Both the position numbers and the translations under genes were made by a program. From positions 1,551,085 to 1,615,084 of the forward strand of contig VZQC01005585.1 of assembly GCA_009823505.1 (NCBI GenBank): a DNA stretch of 64,000 nucleotides. Reading direction: 5' to 3'. Position 1 is the stretch's first letter. Each line of letters begins with the position of its first letter. The DNA comes from Rhizomys pruinosus. Its lineage: Eukaryota; Chordata; Mammalia; Rodentia; Spalacidae. The notes beneath the pieces are model-generated. The model saw only the letters and a program-made list of their open reading frames with translations, had not been told where the DNA came from and ran no database searches. Of this stretch, positions 23,693 through 36,010 are shown piece by piece.

Positions 23693-25057
23693 TTTTAAGT
23701 TGTCTCCTGTTCTTATGATACATTAATCAGAATTGTACATTATGGAATTGCTAAAAGTGTGGAGAAAAAAATATGAGAAAGGACTGACTCGTTTATGATA
23801 CAAAATTTTTCTAGGCTCAATTCCTGAAAAATTATCATCACAAATCTTAGTTTCCCAGAGGAAAGAGCCCTTTTCAATAACCATAATTAATCTGCTAGGC
23901 ATGGCTTACATACGTTTAGAATTTTCAAAAAGAAAAACATGAAACCAGACTTTACCAAACATAGCATTTCCTCTTAAGGTTATAAGTAGACTATGTTTTA
24001 AATTTTTGAAAAAAATAAATAACTGCCCTTAACATAACATTCAGTACATCTTGTTATACTGATGTAAAAACTAGTATCCTATAGGTAACTAGTACCAGTC
24101 ACTTTGGAGCAAAGAACCATCTTATGCTTTTCCAATGACAGTTCTAGTTTTCTTTGACAGACGAGCAGCTTAGAGAAGAACAGTTTCACTGTCTGCATTG
24201 CCAGGGGCAGAGGATCAGAAAGCCTGCTCTGCCTTGCTCCTCACAGGAGGCACAGATGCAGCAGGCCAGTCAGCAGGGATGTTCCCCAGCAGCTTTGCAC
24301 AGCAAGACCACCCTTCCTCTACTTTCGAGTTCCATTATCACCCTTCCCTCTTCCGTCCTTTACACCTTCTTCTACTATCCTGGGAGGCCCCTATTCACTG
24401 AATGGCAGCAGGGACCATCCCTGTAGTAAGCTGGTGACTGGCAACAACTGAGGACAAACTACTGTCAATGATAGTGACAAAATGGTCAGACTGGCTAGCT
24501 TCAGTAGAGATAGGATAAAATGAGTATCGAGACTTAGCTAAATGTCTAGGACAAAACCAAAATATCCACAGTGGTTAAACTGATCCCAAACGACAGAGAA
24601 CTGTGCAGTCTGTCTTGGAGAGGAGCAGTTTAGTGACAGGCCTGCAGTCACTGGGCACACACGAGAGTCTCCACAGAGCTCCCACATTGTAGCCTGGTCC
24701 CTGGCAGCTGCATGTGCACGTTTACTGGAGGGACCACTGTCAGCCATCCACATCTCTTGCTATCCCTACGCCATGTTGAGCCCAGCTTCTCTCACTTTCT
24801 CAGTTTCTAACACAGCGAAGATGACAGTGTGCACATGGTCCTGCCACTCAGAGGCAAGGGACCAAGACCCTTCCAAGTAGCAGTGTTCATATTTTTAGGT
24901 CTCAGAGCTACTAGACACCATTAAAAACAATCAAGGAGTCTAAACGGCTTATGCTTATGTGGGATATAGTCAACGGAATGACTATCTCAGAAATTTAAAA
25001 TAAAAAATTAAAAATATTTTGACATTATTAAAATAAGATGTTTAAAATATTTTAAAG
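23693..25057. other. No recognised gene or repeat
   Basis: Single-copy-looking. Open frames at 24154-24426 and 24538-24753 lack flanking splice sites strong enough to call an exon. Confidence 0.45.
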
Positions 25058-25140
25058 TATGGCTGAGGATATAGTTCAGTAGCAGAGCACTTAGCAGGCA
25101 TGCCTGACATCCTTGTCTAGTTCACAGTACAGAAAAAATG
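25058..25140 (+). mobile_element. ID-like SINE
   Basis: 'tggctgaggatatagttcagtagcagagcacttagcaggcatgcc' is the tRNA-Ala-derived ID head, followed by a degenerate body and an A-rich tail. Confidence 0.75.
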
Positions 25141-25292
25141 CAATAATCATTGTATTAAAAACATGTTTATAAAAGTAATATTTATTATAAGTTAAAATAT
25201 ACAGTTTAGAAATATTTGTTTACTGATTCATTAAACCTAACACTGAAGTTATTACCTATTAACATAAATAAAAACCTTCATCAAAAATAATA

Positions 25293-25441
25293 TTGGCCAG
25301 GTGTGGTGGTGCATGCCTTTAATTCCAATACTCAGGAGGCAGAAGCAGGCTGATCCCTGTGAATTCAAGGCCTGCCTGGTCTACATAGCAAGTTCCACAC
25401 CAGCTAGGGCTACAGTAAGACCCTGTCTCAAAAAGACCAAA
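25293..25441 (+). mobile_element. B1 SINE
   Basis: Complete B1: 'ggccaggtgtggtggtgcatgcctttaattcc' to 'ctgtctcaaaaagacc', with a few percent divergence visible. Confidence 0.93.
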
Positions 25442-25483
25442 GGGAAAAAACAGTATTAGTTTTCCTACCACTGTTAAAAAATG

Positions 25484-25507
25484 TAACAACAACAACAACA
25501 ACAACAA
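25484..25507. repeat. (CAA)n microsatellite
   Basis: Pure 'caa' trinucleotide run. Confidence 0.95.
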
Positions 25508-25867
25508 ATCTGAGAAGATTGATAGTGCTTTCATATTTGCAAACTTCATTTAACATTGTGCTTAGTGGAAAACAGCTGGATACTCATACATGCTTATGCA
25601 TTTATTCTATGCCTTTATGCTATTTACCCTGAACTACACATGGAGAATCCAGCATCACACAAACATGTAGCTAGAACACGGGAATCATTTTAGATGCTTT
25701 TCCAAGTACAATGCCCAGATTTTCCCAGTGGTAGTTTCTGGAAAAGACAGCTGCACTGTAGACTCTGAGACAAGAGCACTCAACTTCTCGTGCTCGGTTA
25801 CATTAAGACCTATTGGTCTTCTTTGCCCTTTAAGTGGATCTTTTACCTGTGCATGATTTTAAAAAAA

Positions 25868-26065
25868 TGTTATTTTATATGTATGAGTGTATTGCCTGCA
25901 TGTGGATAAATACACCCATGTCATTCATGCAATGCCTGCAGAAGTCAGAAGAGGGCATCAGATCCCCTGGAAATGGAGGTATGGTTGGTTGCTAACCACC
26001 ATGTGGAACTGAACCTGAGAGAGAGTAGCAAGTGATCTTAACCGCTGAGCCATCTCTGCAGTCCC
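25868..26065 (-). mobile_element. B3 SINE
   Basis: Inverted B3: 'tatgagtgtattgcctgcatgtgg', 'gtcagaagagggcatcagatcccctgg' and 'cttaaccgctgagccatctctgcagtccc'. Confidence 0.88.
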
Positions 26066-26499
26066 ACTGTGTATGATTTTCAAGCATCCTTGAGTTTCAT
26101 AGATTTTCTAAAGGTTGAAATATTTCATTATATAATTTGAATGTTATACCTGGCAAACACATAATATTCATTGATATGGCCCACCATCAATCTCATCAGG
26201 AATGTCTCTTTTAACAACAGTTTGTCAATTATTCTTTTTAGTACAAATGGCTTCAGAGTGGAAAAATGGGCACCAAAGCTCACAATCAAACAACCCACAA
26301 GGGCTCTTCCTGAAGACCTCCGTGGTACTTCCATTAGATACCAAAGAAATGATTAGCTCCCATTTCATCACTCAGGCTATTAAACGGATGTGTTCTCAAG
26401 TTGAAATATAATAATACCAGAAACATGTCCTGCCTCATTAAGAACATTCTTAAGTAAAACTAACTTTGTCTTTTACAGAGAATAAGTTATGACCAGTAA
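26066..26499. other. No recognised gene or repeat
   Basis: AT-rich; overlapping open frames at 26128-26411 on both strands have no motif or splice support. Confidence 0.4.
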
Positions 26500-26860
26500 T
26501 ATGGACTGAATTCACTGTCTTGGTTTATGGCAACATCGTCAAACTGACCCACTGTGACTTTTGATAGCAAGAACAAAGTGGTAGAAAAGAAGCTCCAACC
26601 TCAGTTGGGGAGCTACTACAACCAATGGCTGCTAGGAGAGGAAGACTGGGCTTTCTTTAGGTGCTAGATAGGATAACCAGGTCCAGTTGATGGATGCATG
26701 AGTAAGGACATTCAGGGACACAAATCTGACTCAATAGGTCTTAATATATATGATAGAGTACATGAAATTGGATGGTGGGCAATAAAAGGAATACAGGGGA
26801 GAGTGGTATTAATATGATCAAAATTTGCAAACATTCAATAATTTTTTAAAAGAAAAAGTA
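26500..26860 (+). mobile_element. Rodent L1 (Lx-type) 3' UTR
   Basis: 'tcagttggggagctactacaaccaatggctgctaggag' leads to 'ggtccagttgatggatgcatgag', 'aataggtcttaatatatatgatagag' and the end 'taatatgatcaaaatttgcaaac', the rodent L1 3' UTR order. Confidence 0.7.
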
Positions 26861-27054
26861 ATAGCATCCCCATAGCATTGGAAAGTGTTATGACATCCAG
26901 AAACTTGGGAAGGGCATCGAGGAACCTCAGAAGTCCATGAGTCATGATGGAGTCCATGAGTACACAAAGTGGAGAGTTTGTGTAGTTCAGCTTCAAAATG
27001 AGTGTTAAAGAATTGAGAAATAGGATTATAGGAATTAAATTATTCTAAAACAGA

Positions 27055-27900
27055 CAATACCAGAGTGAAGAGATGGTCCACACTGGAAGAACAACCAAAG
27101 AACCCTTTGCTAACTATATATCAGATAGGTGATTAATATCTAGAATAAAGAACTGCAAAAACTAAATAATCCCAAATCAAATGGACTATGAACTAAACAG
27201 ATAGTTCTCAAAAGAAAAAATTCTAACAGTCAAATATATGAAAAAATGTTCAACATTCTTAGCCATTAGTGAAATGTAAATTTAAACTGCTATGAGATTT
27301 CATTCCACCCAGTCAGAATGACAGTTATCAGGGAAAAAAATGCACCAAATGGTGGTGAGGATGTGGGGCAACAAGAACCCTTCCACGCTGTGCTGGTGGG
27401 AATGCGTATTTGTCAGCCATTGTAGAAATCAGGATGGAGATTGTTCAAAAACCTGAAAATAGGTCTGGAGAGATGGCTCATTGGTTGAGAGCACTACCTG
27501 CTCTTGTAGAGGACCAGGGATTTCACAACACAGGCATTTCACAACAAAGGTGTACTTATACATGCAGGTAATACACTCATATACATAAAATTAAAATAAA
27601 TAAAATATTTTTAAAACCTGAAAATAGAACTAGCATATGTATGATCTCCCCTGGTTATATATCCATGTTCCTGGATACTATTTTCATAAGAGCTAGGAAA
27701 CTGAACTAGCCTAGATGTTCATAAACAGACAAATGGAAAATGAAAATGTATCATGTACACATAATAGAATTTTATTCAGTTGTAAAGTGAAGTCATAACA
27801 TTTGCAGGAAAATGGATAGTACTGAAAAGAATTATGCAAAACAAAATAAGCTAGTTTCTGAAAGACAAATATCACCTCTTCCCTCATACATAAAATATAC
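27055..27900 (+). mobile_element. L1 ORF2 3' region, split by a B2
   Basis: Degenerate ORF2 C-terminus: 'aatgacagttatcagg', 'ggtggtgaggatgtggggcaacaagaaccc', 'gtgctggtgggaatg', and after the SINE 'aacagacaaatggaaaatg' and 'ataatagaattttattcag'. No intact frame. A B2 insertion in the middle duplicated 'aaaacctgaaaatag'. Confidence 0.8.
27463..27612 (+). mobile_element. B2/B3 SINE, internally deleted
   Basis: 'ggtctggagagatggctcattggttgagagcactacctgctcttgtagaggacc' then a shortened body and A-rich tail. The target repeat 'aaaacctgaaaatag' is present at 27447-27462 and 27613-27627. Confidence 0.88.
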
Positions 27901-27911
27901 TCTTACATATG

Positions 27912-27967
27912 TGTGTATATATGTGTGTGTGCTTGTGTACGCGTGTGTCTGTGTGTGTGTGTGTGTA
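27912..27967. repeat. (TG)n microsatellite
   Basis: Interrupted TG run with one 'tacgcg' interruption. Confidence 0.9.
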
Positions 27968-27982
27968 GAAGTAATGAATTTT

Positions 27983-28218
27983 TTTTTATTTATTTCTGTA
28001 TGTGTATGAATGTACTGTCTGCATGCAAGTCTGTGCACCCGTGTCGTGCAATGCCGCGGAGGTCAGAGGAGGGTCTCGGATTCCCCTGGAGCTGGAGTTC
28101 TCCTGGAACTGGAGTTTCAGACGGTTCTCAGCCGCCATGTGGGTGCTGGGGATCGAACCCGGGTCCTCTGCAAGAGCGGTCGGCGCTCTTAACCGCTAGG
28201 CCATCTCTCCAGCCCCAT
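27983..28218 (-). mobile_element. B2 SINE, young, duplicated-core subfamily
   Basis: Inverted, almost consensus-like B2, with CpGs kept in 'gagcggtcggcgctcttaaccgc' and 'cgaacccggg'. Target repeat 'aagtaatgaatttt' at 27969-27982 and 28219-28232. The duplicated 'ctggag(c/a)tggagtt' core is present. It is one of the youngest-looking insertions in the window. Confidence 0.95.
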
Positions 28219-28659
28219 AAGTAATGAATTTTAAAAGGGACAACAGAGAGGAAAAGATCTTAAGGTAGGGAGAAAGGGATAGAGGGGAATGGATACATGT
28301 GACATGAAAGCAGAAGGCAGTGCTACTGGGGATAAGAAGTCAGAGATAAGAGAAGGCAGAGGGCAGGAGGAGGGGTGATGAGTAAAGCAAGCTATACTGA
28401 CATAGATGTATCCAAATGTCATAATGAGATTCATTACTTTACACGTTAATTCAAAAAAATGAAAGATGTCAGAACATCCCATCCCAGGATACGAAGCTCT
28501 GCCATACAGACTGTTGTAAGTTAAAAATGCTTTTAAAAATGACAACTCAGACTGCAAGAAGTAGACTCTGATATTCTTTAAATAACAAATAAACACTCAC
28601 AGGTGGAAGATGTTCTCTCTGTACCTAGAAGAAACTCTAGAGGTAGAGAGTTGAAGCCC

Positions 28660-29225
28660 AGAGAAGTTTCCACAAACCAATCTTATTAAGTAAGCCTACA
28701 TTCTATTTGGATATTGCAAAAACTTCCACTGAAAAAAGAAGGGTGATTAAAAAGAAAAAAATCTAATCAATAATCCAATTTCAGATGTTTAAGTCCCAAT
28801 GCAAAAACACAAGAAACATGAAAAACCAAGGCAACACAAGTTCTCTGAAAGTCACTAATCCCACAGTCATGGCTTTAAATGTAAGTGAATGAAAAATCAG
28901 ACAAAGAATTCAAAAGAATTCTTTTGAACTTGAACACTTCAACAAGTATGTTGAAAGATATCAAAGAGGAAACATAATCAGCTGAATGAAATAAGGAAAT
29001 AAATACAGGATACATAAATGGAATTCAATAAAGACATAGACATACTGAGAGAAGAAAAAACTGAACCGATGGAAATGAAAAGTTCATGAAGTCAAATAAA
29101 GAATGAGTCAGTACAACAGACTAACAGGGCTTGATGATAAGGAAGATGAATTAAAGCATTCAGACAATGACAATGATAAATTAGTAAGAAAGTATGAATA
29201 GAACAGACAAAATCTATGTTTCTAG
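28660..29225 (+). mobile_element. L1 ORF1-region fragment
   Basis: 'tttaagtcccaatgcaaaaacacaagaaac', 'acaaagaattcaaaagaattc', 'gatatcaaagagg', 'ggaattcaataaagacatagac', 'ggaaatgaaaagttcatgaagtcaaataaag' and 'acagactaacagg' follow the start of L1 ORF1 (coiled-coil part). Many frameshifts. Confidence 0.65.
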
Positions 29226-29313
29226 TCACATCACTACTGCTGTCCAAGCCCCTTGCCTTGCCACATATTTTACATGTTTTTCCTTTTTGGTCAAGGCTAT
29301 ATAAATAAAATGG

Positions 29314-29349
29314 GTGTGTGCGTGCATGTGTGAATGTGTGTGTGTGTGT

Positions 29350-29396
<47 letters not shown>

Positions 29397-29404
29397 TGCG
29401 CGCA
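29314..29404. repeat. (TG)n followed by alternating CG
   Basis: A long TG run ends in 'gtgcgcgcgcgcatgcgcgc', a pure purine-pyrimidine alternation. Confidence 0.95.
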
Positions 29405-29571
29405 CTGTGTGAGCACGTGAGTGTCTGTGTGCGTTCAGCTCTAATGGCTACTTCAGGTATTCCTTTCCGTGAAAGCTCACATTAAGTTTGTATGCCTTCC
29501 TCTTCTTTTTCTTGTTAGGCATCAATTTAATTCTTTTTCTCTCTTTCTCTTCCTTCTCTCTATTTTTAAAA

Positions 29572-29655
29572 TTGGCCTTGCTGTGCACTCCACTGTAGCC
29601 TCAGCCTTGCAGTTCTCCTGCCTCTGCCTCCCAGGTTTTGAGATTATAAGTATGT
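29572..29655 (-). mobile_element. Old B1-like fragment
   Basis: 'cactgtagcctcagccttgcagttctcctgcctctgcctcccaggttttgagattataag' is an inverted, decayed 7SL-type unit. Confidence 0.6.
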
Positions 29656-30198
29656 GGCAAAGACCAACCAAAAATTGAAGGAAGAGGTAAAGTTTGCATC
29701 ATCTACAAAAGAGATTTGCACATCATCAGGGACTTCAAGTGAAAATATGTAGCACTATGCATGTTAATGTTAGAGTGACAGTCAGATCCCTCCCAATTCC
29801 TGCCAGTCTGTGGCTATAGCCTGGTCCTGGAAAGGAGCTGAAGATGAGATAGCCTTACATTCATCTCAAGGACTTCTTCTATCCCAAAGATGCATGTGCT
29901 CAGAAGTCAGTGGAGAGTCTAGACACACAGCAAAGCCTGTGTATGCCCCATGGGTTGTGGCCAGGGCTCTGAGATTTTTCTGAGCTTCCCATTTAAAAAC
30001 AAATTGCCATTGGTTTGGGAGCCACTGCTTTACCCCAATGCCTCCCTAAATTGTAACACTCCAAGTTTCCCATAAAGCTTTGGAGCTCCAACCTCACTGT
30101 CAACCACCTGGAGAACTTGTTAAAATAGACTCTTGAGCCTCAGCACTCCTGGACCCCAATTCCTTGGGCCTGAAACAAGGCCTTGGCATTTCTACTTT
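29656..30198. other. No recognised gene or repeat
   Basis: Single-copy-looking, no exon candidate noticed. Confidence 0.4.
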
Positions 30199-30358
30199 TT
30201 TTTTTTTTTTTTTTTTGGTCTTTTTGAGACAGGGTTTTCCCTGTACCCCCAAACATGTCCTTGGAAAACTACAACTTTATTTGTAGACCAGGCTGGCCTT
30301 GAACTCAACGAGATCTTGCTCCCTTTGCCTCTCAAGTGCTAAGTGTGCCACCCCGCCT
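30199..30358 (-). mobile_element. B1 SINE, rearranged in the middle
   Basis: Poly(T), then 'ggtctttttgagacagggttttccctgtacccc', then a non-B1 stretch 'aaacatgtccttggaaaactacaac', then 'gtagaccaggctggccttgaactcaacgagatc'. The middle is altered and the right end shortened. Confidence 0.85.
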
Positions 30359-30631
30359 TTGATCACCGGTTTTTCTAGTTTCTACAGCTGACTCTGATCT
30401 CTGGCCCACACTTGGAGAGTCGCTGCATAGATAGAGGAAGAAGCACAGGGCTGCCACGTGCCTGAGCAGGCAGTTCTTTAGATTTCACACTTTTCCTCCT
30501 GCTGTAGACAAGGAGTCAAAACTCTTAGGTAGTTCTGTCCATTTCAGTCTTTACCCACACTTCAGGAAATGATTTATTCAAGCAACCTCCAAGTATGCCT
30601 AAGCTGAACACCTTTAAAAATAATTCCCCTC

Positions 30632-30795
30632 ACCGGGCGTGGTGGTGCACGCCTTTAATCCTAGCACTTGGGAGGCAGAGGCAGGTGAATCTTTGTGAGT
30701 TCAAGTCCAGCCTGGTCTACAGAGTGAGTTCCAGGACAGCTGGGGCTACAGGGAGACCCTGTCTCAAAAAGACCAATAATAATAATAATAATAAT
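30632..30795 (+). mobile_element. B1 SINE with (AAT)n tail
   Basis: Full-length, near-consensus B1 with 'ccgggcgtggtggtgcacgcc' and a CpG-rich start. Its tail has become (aat)n at 30773-30800. Target repeat 'aataattcccctc' at 30619-30631 and 30796-30808. Confidence 0.95.
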
Positions 30796-30808
30796 AATAA
30801 TTCCCCTC

Positions 30809-32649
30809 TTAGTCATTGATCGTCAAAATGCTTATGAAATCTGCAGTGCACGTTATTACATTTGAGCAACTAAAATCTATACTGCTCACGTAAATGGGTG
30901 CCAATTGGTTGTTAATTACATGCACTCTAATTTATATTCTTTCAAAGGCAAATTAAATATATCTTATTGCATATTTTCACTAATGTGATTTTTAAAATTC
31001 CACACTGAAAGCAGCAACATTCACCTACATTATGAAACTACAGGGTACCAAATTAAAAAAATAACTTACAAATGTTAATAAAAACCTGTCTCAAGGCTTA
31101 CAACAATTCTAAAGCAGCGTTGCTGTGTCAGACTCAGAGCTATATAATACTGAAGCTGCAATGAAATGCCCTCCATGTCTGAACCACTGATGTTTTAAAA
31201 ACAGAGAGAAACTGATCCCCCAACCTGGCCATGGAAACAATGAAACCAAATGTACTATCTGTCAAAGAAGCTAAAGATTTGATTGGGCAGAGGTAAAAAA
31301 ACAAACTTCTTTATATAACCAAAAGCCTTGCCCTTTGTGCTACTGGGCTCTTAAGTAATCAGATGTACAAGGTAAAAACACATATGTTTCAAAGCTGAGC
31401 TAAGTGACGGTGGTGGTGGTGGCAAGGGTGGGAGGATAATGGTATCAGACAATGGTGCAGGTGGAATGCTTCCCAGCTTTAGCAGAATGTAGAACATCAC
31501 CAAGATGTGCCCTCAAAGCAATAAAAGGCACAGACTGCACAAGCCATTAAATAAGGTTTAGGAATTTTTTTAAGTATCCATAATGTCTCCTGAATGAAGC
31601 TGACATACAGCAAGGTAAGGAAACACAGAAGCTTTATAGCCCCACTCTTCAGACCATTTTCAAAGCCTGGCAAGCTCCTTTAGGAAGTATAGAAACCTCT
31701 GAGATCACAATGATGACAAACACCACAGAAGTTTGTGGGGAATCACTGCTGAGTACTTGGATCTTTGATTATTCAAATAAAATAAACCAAATTGATGAGT
31801 GAAGGCAAACGGATCCGAATCCTTGTAGTTAATCTGGATGCTAGTGGCCTACAGAAGATTAAGCTAAAACTCCATTCAAATGAGCTGTGTGGAGTGGGCT
31901 TCAACCTGGCTGGCTGCTGCTAATAATAAAGCAAACTCTCAGGCTTTTATGAGAGCTGGACAGAGAGTTAAATGGACAGAACGTCATTCTTAAGACTGGT
32001 CTTATTTACTATCTTTGGCAGAAACACTATCAATTTCTATTTCTCAAGACTACCACACTGCTAGGACTACCATGTCTAGCTGAGGCAGACACACAAATGC
32101 TGTGGATTTGCTTCTAGGACTCTCTTGTCCCAGGAAGCATTGTTTAATCTTTAAGTTACAAAGGAGACTTAGTCTCAAGCAAGGTAAGTATAACCAGACA
32201 TCCAAATGGAGAATCTACAAGGAAGTCTATGAAACCATAGGGCTGGTCCTGACTATGAAAGCAAGCAAGTTGTGCAAGCATGAGCTCTGAGCTGGACCTG
32301 ATCTGAATCTGCAGCATCCACTGTACGAGCCCAGCAATGTGATTTCACGGGCCTCAGACTTCCAAAATATTAAAGGTTCCCACCACCAGAGGTCAGGAGC
32401 AGCAGGAATTGTAAATGGGAATCTGATAAGAGAAGGCTTCACACAGTGTTCAGGGCTGAGAGTTTGAGAAGAGGACAATGAGGAGCCACCAATGTCTCTG
32501 GAACATTCTGGAACTGCAGAAAGGTTACTCTGGTAATAGCCACAGTTCTGTACACAGAACTGTCACTAGCCAGAAGACTGACTCCTGATGGAGAACAGTG
32601 TCTTCTGAGATGCTAGGCATAGAGACAGAGAATCAAGAGAAAATCTGGG
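30809..32649. other. Single-copy block, no recognised gene
   Basis: The longest stretch of the window without an evident SINE. 30830-31080 is rich in TAATTA-like and 'ttcaaagg'-like motifs and could be a conserved non-coding element, but this is a guess. 31411-31426 is a short (GGT)n run. Open frames at 32102-32478 have no splice support. Confidence 0.4.
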
Positions 32650-32767
32650 AGACCAGGCATGGGGGCAGAAGCCTTCAACCCCAGCACTTGGGAAGCTAAG
32701 GAATGAGGATCTCTGTGAATCTGAGGCCAGCCTGGTCTACATAGGCAGTTCCAGGCCAGCCAGGGCC
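32650..32767 (+). mobile_element. B1 SINE, diverged
   Basis: 'gaccaggcatgggggcagaagccttcaaccccagcacttggg' to 'ggccagcctggtctacatagg', without the usual tail. Confidence 0.85.
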
Positions 32768-32768
32768 A

Positions 32769-32826
32769 AATTGATTGATTGATTGTCTCAATCGATCAAT
32801 CAATCAACAAATCAATCAATCAAACA
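32769..32826. repeat. (GATT)n / (ATCA)n inverted tetranucleotide runs
   Basis: 'ttgattgattgattg' is followed after 'tctc' by 'aatcgatcaatcaatcaac', so the two runs are complementary and could pair. Confidence 0.9.
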
Positions 32827-33194
32827 AACAAAAGACAGTCTAGGAAAAGTAAAAGCTACTCAGCGGGGAGCACGGGGAGAGGTCCTGTTGTTCTTGCTGA
32901 TTACCTCAAGACTGCCCCCCGGAAATGGATATCGACAGTCACCTCTGCTTCGCTGATGCACATCGCTCTTAACCATCTCCCAACTCTGAGTGCTGTCAGT
33001 GAGCCTGTCTGTCTGATGCTCCTACAAATTGCAAGTGTCCACAAACAGGGTGAGAAGGGCAGCTAAGCAGCTGTGCAGTGTCTTTTACACAAAAATATCT
33101 TGCACATCCCTACTCAGCCATGCATTCAAGAATGCAAAGAAAGCTTTATACTTGGGTGTATGCATTACTTTATCTTTGTTTCAATAAACTTTGA

Positions 33195-33300
33195 ATGGAA
33201 GTTCTATTTTCATTATTCTGCATCTTAGAACTTCGGTGTAGAAAAATTAAATACTTTGCCCAAGCTACACAGTCAGGAAGGAGTAGAGGAACTTAAGTGA
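33195..33300 (-). mobile_element. MIR SINE, inverted
   Basis: 'aaatactttgcccaagctacacagtcaggaagg' is the antisense of the MIR core ('gtgaccttgggcaagttactt'). Confidence 0.6.
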
Positions 33301-34195
33301 ATTTTCACAACTCCACAGCACAGGTATTTCATATTATGCTCATATTTGGGCAGGATAACCTGGTGGTTCAAAGTAGAGTTGCTGGTACTTAATTGGATTC
33401 AAACTATTGGATTTGCCACATCTTAAATCATTGCCTACTTAGCCCTTTGTGCTCTGCTACCATGATATAATATTAGCATAGAGTTTTATAAAGTTGGTAT
33501 AAGGATGAAACATATTAATTTCTAGAAATAATGTGTGAAATATCAAAGGTGGTATTTAATTAGCTATTATTTTATTCTTAAAACAATAAATGTGCAATAT
33601 TTAATACTACTGAAAACTAAATGTTATGAAAGAAGAAAGTTGGCAGCACACTGGCTCAGACACCTCGTTCAGAGTCTAACAACTGGCAGTCATGTGCTGG
33701 GAGATCCAGGGAAATGGGGAGATCCAGGAAACTGGCTGCCGATTTTATATGCAACTCTCCTCATGTTGACTCACAACTTTTCTGCAATATTTGTTCAACA
33801 AACTTTCTTTTAACTCAAGTAAGTCACAGAGCAAGCATTTTACCTACAGATTCATCTCCTATGATTTCTTTTCTTATTCAATATTAAATATGGTAGATGG
33901 AGCTAGCTGTAAAACTATGTTGAGTTATCTATGAACCTTCTCTCCAGCCTGGGCCTTGTATTTTTCACTGTTTCTTTATCTGAGTCAAGATCTGCTGCTT
34001 AATAAAATTCACAATATATTTGACATCATTCTAAAAAAAAAAAAAGACTGCATAGTGGCTGTTTTCAGAAAGCCTTTCATAGGAGTGAAGTGCCAGTGTT
34101 ACTATTTTTCATAAGAAAGTCCACAGGAGGCAATAAGCCAGGATGAAAGTTTCAAATGATTATCTCTGTCCAGATATCAAAAATTAGGAAAATAT
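33301..34195. other. No recognised gene or repeat
   Basis: AT-rich. The open frame at 33535-33813 is without support. Confidence 0.4.
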
Positions 34196-34330
34196 AGCTG
34201 GGCACCTTTAAAGGTGCAGGCCTTTAATTCCATCACTGGGGAGGCAGAGGCAGGTTTACACAGTGAGTTTCAGGCCAGCAGGAGCTGAAAGGAAATCTGC
34301 CTCAAAAACAAAACGAAACAAAACAAAACC
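34196..34330 (+). mobile_element. B1 SINE, diverged
   Basis: 'gctgggcacctttaaaggtgcaggcctttaattcc', 'gaggcagaggcagg' and 'caaaaacaaaacgaaacaaaac' tail. Part of the middle is missing. Confidence 0.85.
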
Positions 34331-34960
34331 CAAAAAAGTATAGTATAGGGATTTGAAATGCTGAAACGGCATATCATTTTCTTACCATATGCTCTCATAT
34401 GGAACATGTTCACAAAGCTGCAGGTGAATTTTAAACATAGTAGAGGTGACACAGGGCCAGAGACAAATTCTGTACTTTGCCAATCTCTTATTATAAAAGA
34501 GGAATTTCTACACATATATTCTGTGAAAGTCTCTGATTTTTTTCTTTGATCAAACAACTTAGCTATCTGAAATTAGATAAGACGACCTAGAAAGTTAATT
34601 AACACCAGGCTCACATTTACTGTAACTAATCATTTAGCATTTTTGGCCACACATATTTTCTATTTAATTTTCACAAGAAACAAACAAAAAAGGCAGGTCA
34701 TCAATATCTGTTGTACACAGTTACATGTTGGTCCTCCAGCTCCTAAATTGCTCGCAGCATTCTGACTACCCTTTGATAAAATTAAATTATATTTTAAAAG
34801 GAGTCAGTTATTTAGCTTTTAACACACTGCTAAAGCTTCCAGGAAAGAGTCACTTTTAACTAGCTGCACCTCTCTTCAACTCTTGCTTCACGGTGACCCC
34901 AGAATGCCTGGTGTCATGTCTCTGTGGTCCCTGGCACTTAAATTTAAAATCTGCTGGTGC

Positions 34961-35115
34961 AGCCAGGTGTGGTGGCACACACCTTTAATCCCAGCACTCG
35001 GGAGGCAGAGACAGGTGGATTCTTTTGAGTTCAAGGCCAGCCTGGTCTAATTAGTGAGCTCCAGGCCAGCTGGGACTAAAGGGAGACCCTGCCTCGAAAC
35101 AACAACAACAACAAC
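34961..35115 (+). mobile_element. B1 SINE with (CAA)n tail
   Basis: Full-length B1 with the target repeat 'aaaatctgct(g/a)gtgc' at 34946-34960 and 35116-35130. Tail is (caa)n. Confidence 0.94.
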
Positions 35116-35660
35116 AAAATCTGCTAGTGCATAAAAACTGTTAAAATATCTATTCTCTACAAAAACCTGGAGGCATGGTTTGCAATATGGACTATGTCTT
35201 TGTTCACATGCCTGCAGTGAGCTGTCCTGCAATCACTTCCAATTACCTGAACCATTTTAACAATGATCAGACTCTATTTTTAAAAGTTCGAACTACTTGG
35301 CTTTCACTCAGGAAAGCTTCAGGAAGAGTCTTGCTTTGAATTAAGTTTAATTTCATCTTGTATGGTCAAATTGTGATACAAACTCAAGCAAAACAGTACC
35401 TCCAGGTTTTGAGGGTCTCAAATGGCCACTCATAGTCAAAAGTATAATGAGAATAGAACACGAATTTCCAGTCAAGTTCAGAAAACATTCCAAGTGTGGC
35501 AGAGGCAAATAATGAATATAAAACTTTTTTTATTCTTGTAGAATGGTGTAAAATATAAAACTTGATTCCTCCCAAAACCAGCAACAATAAAATTCAAGTA
35601 CTTTTATAAAACTGTATGATTATTCTTTAAAACTATATGATTATTCTTTAAAAAAAAATT

Positions 35661-35811
35661 CAGCAGGGTGTGGTGGTGCACGCCTTTAATCCTAGCACTC
35701 AGGAGGCACAGGCAGGCGGATCTTTGTGAGTTCAAGGCCAGCCTGGTCTACAGAGTGAGTTCCAGGACAGCTGGGGCTACAAGGAGATCCTGTCTCGAAA
35801 AGACCAAAAAA
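35661..35811 (+). mobile_element. B1 SINE abutting an inverted B3
   Basis: Near-consensus B1 whose A-rich tail runs directly into the T-rich end of the next SINE. The AT-rich junction was probably the insertion site. Confidence 0.93.
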
Positions 35812-36010
35812 AATTATTTCATTTTATGTGTATGAGTATATTACCTACATGCGTATGTAGGTGCACCCTTGTCATGCAATGCCCATGGCGGTCAGAAGAG
35901 GGCATCAGATTCTCTGGAGGTGGAGCTAGGATGGTTATTAGACAACATGTGGGTGCTGGGAATTGAACCCAGCCAGTGCTTTTAACTGCTAAGCCATCTC
36001 TCCAGCCCCC
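35812..36010 (-). mobile_element. B3 SINE
   Basis: Inverted B3 with 'ggtcagaagagggcatcagattctctggagg' and 'taactgctaagccatctctccagccccc'. Confidence 0.9.

Noticed and set aside
23375..23726. His/Thr-rich open frames
   Set aside because: Translation of a CA repeat.
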